DNA of 64,000 nucleotides. It comes from Nocardiopsis mwathae (lineage in GTDB: Bacteria; Actinomycetota; Actinomycetes; Streptosporangiales; Streptosporangiaceae). Within the stretch, counting starts at the first letter, position 1. Every line of letters starts with the position of its first letter. The stretch covers positions 248,001-312,000 of the forward strand of contig NZ_JACHDS010000001.1 of NCBI RefSeq assembly GCF_014201195.1. The letters run 5' to 3'. The notes under the pieces are model-generated. The model was given only the letters and a program-made list of their open reading frames with translations. It was not told the DNA's origin and searched no databases. Positions 18,098-24,341 of the stretch are shown here, in pieces. A program made the translations under genes and the position numbers.

Positions 18098-19006
18098 ATG
18101 CGAGCACAATTCGTACTTTCCGAGATCTGGATCGGCCTGCGCCGCAACCTGACGATGACCATCGCGGTGATCATCACCGTGGCCATCTCGCTCTCGCTGT
18201 TCGGTGGCGGTCTGCTGATCATGCAGCAGGTCTCGCAGATGCGCGGGTACTGGGACTCCCGTGTCTCGCTCACGGTCTTCATGTGCACGAAGGCCGCGCC
18301 GTCCGCGGCGTGTGAGGAGAGCGGCGAGGCCACCAACGAGCAGCGCGACGAGGTCGAGGCGACGCTCAACGCGCTGCCGGAGGTCGAAAGCGTCAAGTAC
18401 GTGACGCAGGCCGAGGCGTTCAAGGACTTCCAGGAGCGTTTCTCCAACCAGGAGGCCATGGCCGATGCCATCCGCGAGGGTGACATCCCGGACAACTTCC
18501 GCGTGCAGCTGAAGGACCCGGACCAGTACGACAAGGTCGCCGAGGCGGTCAGGGGCGCACCCGGCGTCGAGTCGGTCTCCGACGACCAGAAGGTGCTGGA
18601 GAAATTCTTCGGGCTGCTCGACGGCCTGAAGGTCGGCGCGCTGACCGTGGCGTTCATCCAGCTCGGAGCCGCGGCGCTGCTCATCGGCAACACGATCCGG
18701 CTGTCGGCCTACAGCCGCCGCCGCGAGACGGGAATCATGCGGCTGGTCGGCGCGTCGAACTTCTACATCCAGCTTCCGTTCCTGCTGGAAGGTGCCATCG
18801 CGGGCCTGATCGGCGGCGTCATCGCCTCCGGCTTCATCACCGCGGCCCGGTTCTTCCTGCTGGACAAGATCGAGGCCTGGTTCGCGTTCCCTGTCGCGCT
18901 GTCGACCGGTTCGCTGATGTACGTCATCGGGGTCTCGGTGATCCTCGGCGTGCTGCTGTGCACCGTCGCGTCGTTCCTGACGCTCCGGCGCTACCTCAGG
19001 GTGTAA
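18098..19006 (+). CDS. ftsX: Cell-division membrane protein FtsX
   Basis: A 302-residue type VII ABC-system permease. The first membrane helix (MTIAVIITVAISLSLFGGGL) is followed by a large extracellular domain (about 45-170) containing two cysteines (FMCTKAAPSAACEE), the part that contacts peptidoglycan hydrolases or their adaptors. Three further helices lie at about 185-302, and NTIRLSAYSRRRETGIMRLVGAS is the conserved cytoplasmic coupling loop, seen as RRRETGIMRLVGAS. smpB starts 15 bases after its stop. Confidence 0.95.
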   Translation: MRAQFVLSEIWIGLRRNLTMTIAVIITVAISLSLFGGGLLIMQQVSQMRGYWDSRVSLTVFMCTKAAPSAACEESGEATNEQRDEVEATLNALPEVESVKYVTQAEAFKDFQERFSNQEAMADAIREGDIPDNFRVQLKDPDQYDKVAEAVRGAPGVESVSDDQKVLEKFFGLLDGLKVGALTVAFIQLGAAALLIGNTIRLSAYSRRRETGIMRLVGASNFYIQLPFLLEGAIAGLIGGVIASGFITAARFFLLDKIEAWFAFPVALSTGSLMYVIGVSVILGVLLCTVASFLTLRRYLRV

Positions 19007-19021
19007 CTAAGGAGAACTGCG

Positions 19022-19486
19022 GTGCCACGGGAGAGAGGGCGCAAGGTCATCGCGCAGAACCGGCGCGCCCGGCACGACTACCACATCGACGACACCTACG
19101 AGGCGGGCCTCGTGCTCACCGGCACCGAGGTGAAGTCGCTGCGTGCCGGCCGCGCGTCCCTTACGGACGGGTTCGCGCACATCAAGAACGGAGAGGTGTG
19201 GCTGGAGAACGTCCACATTCCGGAGTACGCGCACGGAACGTGGACCAACCACGCCGCACGCAGGCCGCGTAAGCTGCTGCTGCACCGCGAAGAGATCGCC
19301 AAGCTGATCGCCAAGACCCAGGAGGCCGGGCGCACCCTCGTCCCGCTGTCCCTCTATTTCAGCGACGGCAACGCCAAGGTCGAGCTGGCACTCGCGCGCG
19401 GTAAGCGTGCCTATGACAAACGCCACGACATCGCCGAACGCGAGGCCAAGCGCGACATGGAGCGTGCGCTGCGCCGACGGCGCTGA
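19022..19486 (+). CDS. smpB: SsrA-binding protein SmpB
   Basis: A 154-residue partner of tmRNA in rescue of stalled ribosomes. Family motifs are [20 protein letters not shown] (seen from residue 9), [19 protein letters not shown] and the C-terminal basic tail [13 protein letters not shown] that reads the empty mRNA channel. GGAGAA precedes the GTG start at 19022. The ssrA gene itself lies 2.4 kb downstream, separated by a degenerate penicillin-binding-like gene. Confidence 0.97.
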   Translation: MPRERGRKVIAQNRRARHDYHIDDTYEAGLVLTGTEVKSLRAGRASLTDGFAHIKNGEVWLENVHIPEYAHGTWTNHAARRPRKLLLHREEIAKLIAKTQEAGRTLVPLSLYFSDGNAKVELALARGKRAYDKRHDIAEREAKRDMERALRRRR

Positions 19487-19508
19487 GTCGTGAACGAAAG
19501 GATCCAGG

Positions 19509-21482
19509 GTGTCTCCCCGTCCCCTCCACCGGTTCCTTGCCGCGGGTACCGGTGTCGCCATGGCGGCCGTGCTCACCGCCTGCGCCACCCAGCCCAGTCC
19601 GGAGGTCACCGTACGTGCGTTCCTCCTCGACTGGCAGGCGGGTGAGTACGAGTCCGCCGCCAGGCAGACCACCGGGGACGTGGAGGAGGTCGCCGACGCT
19701 CTGGAGCGGGCGCACCGCCAGCTCGACCTCGCGGCACTGCGCTTCGGGCTCGGCCGGATCCGGCAGAACGGCAAGGGGGCGACGGCCGAGTTCGACGTCC
19801 AGGCCGACCTCGGCATCGGCGACCCGGTGTGGAAGTACACCGGGGAGATGTCGCTCGGGCGCGGCGCGGACGGGTGGAGGATCGCCTGGTCGCCGAGTGT
19901 GATCCACCCCGAGCTGAGCGAGGGGGAGCGGCTGGCCGTCAGCTACGACGTGCCCGACCGCGGCGAGGTCCTGGACCGCAACGACGAACCGCTGGTCGGC
20001 GAGGACGAGCTGACCGCCTTCGGTGTGGTCCCGGCCGAGCTGGACGGGATGCGGGACGGCGTGGTCGCCCTCGCCGACCTGCTCGGTGAGGACCCCGACC
20101 CGATGCTGGCCCGCGTGCGGTCGGCCCCGCCGGAGGAGTTCCAGCCGCTGGTCCTGCTGCGCAAGAAGGACGTCAAGAGCTCGGTCCTGAAGAAGGCCAA
20201 GAAGATCTCCGGCGTCGAGACCACCGACTTCACCATGCCGCTGACGCCGACCACGGCCGCCGGGGTCGTCGGCGAAGTGGCCGGGACCGTGGAGCACAAC
20301 GTCTCCTCCCGCGTCGTCAGCACCTACCAGGCCGGCGACACCGTGGGCCTCAGCGGCCTGCAGAACGCCTTCCAGCAGCGCCTGGCCGGAACGGCGACCA
20401 CCGAGGTCGTCACCCTCGACGAGGACGGCGAGCAGACCGGGGTGCTGGAGTCGTGGCCGGGCGCGCAGAGCGGGTCACTGGCCACCACCCTCGACACCGC
20501 GGCGCAGAAGACCGCCGAGAACGCGCTGACGCTTCTGCCCGGCACCGGCTACCTGGTCGCGCTCGACGCGCGCACCGGCGAGATCCTGGCCGCGGCGGGG
20601 CGTCCGGACGACCTGGACAACGACGGCGCGTTCACCGAGGAGTACGAGCCCGGCGAGGCGTTCACGATCGTCTCCGCGGCCGCGGCGCTGCAGTCCGGGG
20701 CCGCCAAGCCGGACACCAAGGTGCCGTGCGACCCGGAGGCCGAGATCGACGGCCGGACGTTCGCCACGCCGAACAACACCGGGCTGTGGGAGCCGAGCCT
20801 CACCCAGGACTTCGCTTACGCCTGCACCACGGCCTTCGCCGGGCTGGGCGAGGGCGTCGGCGAATCGGCGCTGCGGTCGGCGGCCGAGGACTTCGGCATC
20901 GGCGGTGGCTGGCGGCTCTCGGTGCCCTCCTCCAGCGGAGAGTTCAGCGCCCTCGGCGGCGAAGGCGACACCGCGGCCGCCATGGTCGGCCGGGACCACG
21001 TCAAGGCGAGCCCGCTGGCGATGGCGCTCGTGGCCGGCGCGGTCGCCGACGGCGCGTGGCACGCCCCCCGGCTGGTGCGGGATGCAGCCGACACCGAGCC
21101 GGGCAGTGCGCACGACCTGCCCGAGCAGACGGTCGTGCCGCTGCGCGAGATGATGCGCGCCGCGGTCGTGGAAGGCGGCGCGTCCCGGGCCAACCTCGGC
21201 CCGGTGCCGGTGCACGGCCAGGCGGCCTCCGTCAAGCAGGAGGTCAAGGGCGAGGAGAGGGCCGTGCAGTGGTTCGTGGGGTACCAGGGCCACGTGGCGT
21301 TCGCCGTCGCGGCCGAGGTGGACCCCGCCATGGAGTGGGACCAGTACGCGATCAGCGCCGGCAGCAACTTCCTGCAGAACCTGCCCTTCGGCTACGTGGA
21401 GGACCCGGGTGCGAGGCCGGGGCAGGACGGCGGTGCAGCGGGTGCGGCGGGCGGCGGCGCAGCGGGCGTTCCGGCCGGCTGA
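19509..21482 (+). CDS. Penicillin-binding-protein-like lipoprotein lacking all transpeptidase motifs
   Basis: A 657-residue exported lipoprotein: signal peptide with lipobox LTAC and Cys25. Residues 30-140 look like the NTF2-like MecA_N domain, 150-300 like the PBP dimerisation domain (VPDRGEVLDRND) and 330-640 like a transpeptidase domain. The catalytic motifs are absent. SxxK is EAFT (383-386, in EPGEAFTIVSA), SxN is ACT (438-440, in YACTTAFAG) and KTG is QAA (571-573, in VHGQAASV). The fold-marking residues around them are kept, so alignment is secure. It should be an inactive structural or sensory PBP homologue at the outer face of the membrane. It lies 22 bases after smpB and ends in a Gly/Ala-rich tail. 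Confidence 0.85.
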   Translation: MSPRPLHRFLAAGTGVAMAAVLTACATQPSPEVTVRAFLLDWQAGEYESAARQTTGDVEEVADALERAHRQLDLAALRFGLGRIRQNGKGATAEFDVQADLGIGDPVWKYTGEMSLGRGADGWRIAWSPSVIHPELSEGERLAVSYDVPDRGEVLDRNDEPLVGEDELTAFGVVPAELDGMRDGVVALADLLGEDPDPMLARVRSAPPEEFQPLVLLRKKDVKSSVLKKAKKISGVETTDFTMPLTPTTAAGVVGEVAGTVEHNVSSRVVSTYQAGDTVGLSGLQNAFQQRLAGTATTEVVTLDEDGEQTGVLESWPGAQSGSLATTLDTAAQKTAENALTLLPGTGYLVALDARTGEILAAAGRPDDLDNDGAFTEEYEPGEAFTIVSAAAALQSGAAKPDTKVPCDPEAEIDGRTFATPNNTGLWEPSLTQDFAYACTTAFAGLGEGVGESALRSAAEDFGIGGGWRLSVPSSSGEFSALGGEGDTAAAMVGRDHVKASPLAMALVAGAVADGAWHAPRLVRDAADTEPGSAHDLPEQTVVPLREMMRAAVVEGGASRANLGPVPVHGQAASVKQEVKGEERAVQWFVGYQGHVAFAVAAEVDPAMEWDQYAISAGSNFLQNLPFGYVEDPGARPGQDGGAAGAAGGGAAGVPAG

Positions 21483-21676
21483 TCGCCCGAGCGGGGCGCC
21501 GATCGCCAATCGCCGCAAGTCATCGCAGCTCAGAGGCAACCCCCACGGGTCAAATCGGCGTCTTCCCTAATGACTGGGAGGCCGTAAAGGGGGTTGCGGA
21601 CACCAGTCCTGGAAGGCGGGACCTCGTCTCGGGGGAGGTCCTGCTGGATGAGAGGCCGGCCCGACCCTGCCGGCCG

Positions 21677-21723
21677 CCCTCGCGGGTAGCGTCGATGGAT
21701 CCCGTCCGCACCCGCGGGGGTTT
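21677..21723 (+). terminator. Hairpin between the PBP-like gene and ssrA
   Basis: CCCTCGCGGGT (21677-21687) pairs with ACCCGCGGGGG (21710-21720) with one wobble pair and is followed by TTT. It separates the upstream operon from ssrA within the gap 21483-21939. Confidence 0.5.
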
Positions 21724-21843
21724 CTCATGTCCGGGGGCCTTCGCCGAGCCCGCCGCGACGGTGCCGGGGCGTGCGGGCCACGCAGCGTGGCCGCGGCGGC
21801 CGGGGTATCGGCGACATAACGGATTCTCCGGCCGGGAATCGGC

Positions 21844-21873
21844 TTGGCCTTCGGAGCGTTCTACCTGTAGCGT
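21844..21873 (+). promoter_or_regulatory. Putative ssrA promoter
   Basis: TTGGCC (21844-21849), an 18-base spacer and TAGCGT (21868-21873) resemble a housekeeping promoter. Transcription would begin near 21880, giving a precursor about 60 bases longer than the mature 5' end, which RNase P would cut. Confidence 0.35.
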
Positions 21874-21939
21874 TGGAGTACAGGGACCACCACGGTGGCG
21901 CCCGTCCGCGGGCCCTACGGGCCTGTTGACAACTGCACA

Positions 21940-22312
21940 GGGGGTGATCGGTTTCGACTTCGGTAGTCGTACCAGGGGAAGCGGGTCGAGGGTTGCGTTT
22001 GTGACCTCGTTAATCCTGCATCGCGTTAAATATCAAGTGCCAATTCCAAGCGCACTGAGTTCGCTCTCGCTGCCTAAGCGATAGCGTCTCTGTCGGCCTG
22101 AGCCCGTCCTCGGCCCAGTGTCCGGCATCGTTCAGAGGACTCACCGCTCGGATCAGGCCACGGGGCCCGAGCGGGACACCTTCGTGGCTGGGCTCGTCAG
22201 CGACTTGTTCGTGAGAGCGCTGGAGCCGAGTAGAACGGCAGCACGAACTGCACCCGGAGAAGCCCTGTTGCGGTGCTGAAGGACGCGGGTTCGATTCCCG
22301 CCACCTCCACCA
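21940..22312 (+). ncRNA. ssrA: tmRNA
   Basis: A 373-base tmRNA. The 5' end GGGGGTGATCGG pairs with ACCTCC before the encoded ACCA end (22303-22312) to form the acceptor stem. The tRNA-like 3' part carries the T arm GGGTTCGATTCCC. The resume codon GCC at 22039 opens the tag frame A-N-S-K-R-T-E-F-A-L-A-A, ending at TAA 22075-22077; the last residues are the protease-recognition end. The tag matches what I remember for Thermobifida-type actinobacteria. A terminator follows within eight bases. Confidence 0.96.
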
Positions 22313-22319
22313 AAGGACG

Positions 22320-22363
22320 AAAGCCTCTGGCCCACGGAGACGTGGAAGGCCAGGGGCTTTTTC
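22320..22363 (+). terminator. Rho-independent terminator of ssrA
   Basis: A 13-base stem, 22320-22332 (AAAGCCTCTGGCC) with 22348-22360 (GGCCAGGGGCTTT), one mismatch, followed by a run of T. The remaining gap to 22602 holds nothing I can identify. Confidence 0.85.
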
Positions 22364-22602
22364 CTGTTGGCACCCCCTGATCCTGTTCTCGCCTCATCTC
22401 GCCCCTCGGTCGTGATTCGTCCCCACGCCGGGCCGGGGCGTCCACGCCGCGTGCGCGTACTTCCTTGGTCGGACCTGGGAAATCAGCCGCTCGGAGGACG
22501 AAACCGGGCGTAGCGCCGGGCGATCATGGGACCTCCGGCGCGGGCGCCGGGAATCGGATCGGGCCGCCGTCGGCGGCCTGTGTGACTCACGAGGGAGCGA
22601 CC

Positions 22603-22791
22603 ATGCTCGAAGTGATCGGTATCGTCGTCCTGATCCAGGGCGTCCTGGGGATCGCCGGCCCGATGTTCTTCGGCCAGGACATGGGGCTGCTCCATCTCTG
22701 GTTCGACCTGCCACCGGTCGCGTACCTGGGTCTCGCCGTCCTCGGCCTGGTGGTGACGTTGGCCGGGCGGGCGCTGCGCACCTCCCGGTAG
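22603..22791 (+). CDS. Small two-helix membrane protein
   Basis: A 62-residue protein starting MLEVIGIVVLIQGVLGIAGP with a second hydrophobic segment (VAYLGLAVLGLVVTLAG) and a basic end. GAGGGAG lies seven bases before the ATG, a good ribosome site. It resembles short uncharacterised actinobacterial membrane proteins; no function can be assigned. It converges on the next gene with a ten-base gap. Confidence 0.55.
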   Translation: MLEVIGIVVLIQGVLGIAGPMFFGQDMGLLHLWFDLPPVAYLGLAVLGLVVTLAGRALRTSR

Positions 22792-22801
22792 TGCGGTCGG
22801 C

Positions 22802-23116
22802 TCAGCGGTCGATCGTCCCGACCAGCCAGGCCACCTTCTTGGCGGTGAGCTTGATGCTGTCGCTCGTGCCCAGGTAGATCCCGCACGAGGCGATGAACGC
22901 GTGGTCGTGTCGACGGCGCTCGCAGGCGACGTCCTCGATGGCGCGGGCGGAGTCCGGGTGACTCACCCGCAGGTAGGGCGTGGTGTCCTCGATGATCCGG
23001 GCCCACACGCCGTAGCCCGTGAGTTCGGCGGCCAGTCGGGTCAGATGGATCCGCTCGGTGGAGCGGGGTACCGCGGTAGGCGCGGGGCAGGGTCGGCTGT
23101 GTTTCGACGTGCCCAT
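22802..23116 (-). CDS. Hypothetical small soluble protein
   Basis: I do not recognise a named family for this 104-residue protein. It has a basic N-terminus (MGTSKHSRPCPAP), a compact middle with YGVWARIIEDTTPYLRVSH and a C-terminus with SIKLTAKKVAWLVGTID. GGAAGGACG precedes the ATG. The upstream region holds the palindrome TGACAGTCATTGTCA, so the gene is probably regulated. It lies close to ssrA, a frequent integration site, but no integrase or attachment repeat is visible. Confidence 0.5.
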   Translation of the reverse strand: MGTSKHSRPCPAPTAVPRSTERIHLTRLAAELTGYGVWARIIEDTTPYLRVSHPDSARAIEDVACERRRHDHAFIASCGIYLGTSDSIKLTAKKVAWLVGTIDR

Positions 23117-23150
23117 GACGGCGTCCTTCCGGTCGGCGGATGACGTGCAC

Positions 23151-23165
23151 TGACAGTCATTGTCA
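23151..23165 (-). promoter_or_regulatory. Operator-like palindrome upstream of the 104-residue protein
   Basis: TGACA-GTCAT-TGTCA is a perfect five-base inverted repeat around a five-base centre, in an AT-rich patch (23150-23190) 35 bases before the start codon at 23116. It likely overlaps the promoter of the minus-strand gene. Confidence 0.4.
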
Positions 23166-23284
23166 CTCTAAGTATTGTTGTGAATCCGCAATGCGACCGC
23201 GACACGCCGGTCGCCTCCCACAACCGCTGCCACCACGGCGATCCGCCACGCCAGGGTGTTTCGACCCGATCGATCCTCCTTTCG

Positions 23285-24319
23285 TCAGCTCAGTGCCTTG
23301 GCCGCCAGGTCCGCGTGGTCCTCCGTCGAGTACAGGTGGAACGCGAGCCGGGTCCGCCCGTCGCGTTCCGCCGCCCGGACCCCCGCCGCGCGCAGCCGCT
23401 CCCCGGCGCCGGGGACCGCCACGGTCACGATGGGCGAGCCGGCCGGCGGCAGGCCCAGCCGATCCAGGAAGCGGTCGGCCAGCGCCACGTTGTGCGTGCG
23501 GACCGCCTCCGGCCCCACTTCCTGGAGCACCCGCATCGACTCGGCCGCGGCCACCGCCGCGAACCAGTTCGGCGCGACGTCGAACCGGCGGGCGTCGTCG
23601 GCCAGCTCCATCCGCGAGGTGTAGAAGGACCCCATCGGGTCCACCGCCGCTGCGGGCCCGGCGGAGATCGGCCGCAGCCGCGACCGCAGCCGGGGCGACA
23701 GGTGGGCGTAGGCCAGTCCGCGCGGCGCCATCAGCCACTTGTAGGCGGAGCAGACCACCGCGTCGAAACGGGTGGCGTCCATCGGCAGCCACCCGGCGGC
23801 CTGGGTGGCGTCGGTGACCGTCAGCGCGCCGTGCCGCGCCGCCGCGCTCAGGACGTCCTTCACCGGCGAGACCTCCCCGGTGGCCGACTGCACCAGGCTG
23901 AACGCGACCACATCGGTGCCGTCGTCGACCGCGTCGGCGAGCCCGGCGAGCGGAACCACCCGCACCCGCACCCCGCGGTCGGCCTGGGCCATCCACGGGA
24001 ACACGGCCGAGGTGTAGTCTCCCTCGGGCACCACCACCCGCGCGCCGTCGGGGAGCGATCCTGCGACCATCCCGACCAGCTGCGACGTCGTCGTTCCCTG
24101 GGCCACGTCCGCCGGGGTCGAGCCGACCAGCGCGGCGAACCGCCGCCGCGCCTCCGCGGCCGCCGCGCCCCAGTCGGCCGGGTCGCCGGTACCGGTCCGC
24201 CACGCCTCCATGGCCCGGCCGAGCACCTGGTGGGCGCATCGCGGTGGGATGCCGTACTGGGCGGTGTTGAGCCACACGGAGTCGAGCGTCCACAGCTGTC
24301 GCGCGGTGAGCAGATCCAT
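23285..24319 (-). CDS. Class V aminotransferase-like PLP enzyme
   Basis: A 344-residue PLP-dependent enzyme of the class V/selenocysteine-lyase/kynureninase group. The PLP Lys is Lys194 in CSAYKWLMAPRG, and Asp170 in TVTDATQAAGW would hold the pyridine nitrogen. VWLNTAQYGIPPRCAHQVL is the substrate-side N-terminal loop. The exact reaction (transamination, desulphuration or epimerisation) cannot be told. Its start lies 22 bases after the stop of the GT4-Stealth gene, so it is the last gene of the glycan operon and may make an amino sugar or cysteine-derived group for it. Confidence 0.78.
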   Translation of the reverse strand: MDLLTARQLWTLDSVWLNTAQYGIPPRCAHQVLGRAMEAWRTGTGDPADWGAAAAEARRRFAALVGSTPADVAQGTTTSQLVGMVAGSLPDGARVVVPEGDYTSAVFPWMAQADRGVRVRVVPLAGLADAVDDGTDVVAFSLVQSATGEVSPVKDVLSAAARHGALTVTDATQAAGWLPMDATRFDAVVCSAYKWLMAPRGLAYAHLSPRLRSRLRPISAGPAAAVDPMGSFYTSRMELADDARRFDVAPNWFAAVAAAESMRVLQEVGPEAVRTHNVALADRFLDRLGLPPAGSPIVTVAVPGAGERLRAAGVRAAERDGRTRLAFHLYSTEDHADLAAKALS

Positions 24320-24341
24320 GCGCCTGAGCCTGCCAGAGCGG

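Noticed and set aside
21609-21645. GGGACCTC / GGAGGTCC hairpin in the gap before ssrA
   Set aside because: Short stem with no other riboswitch or RNA-gene features; treated as background structure.
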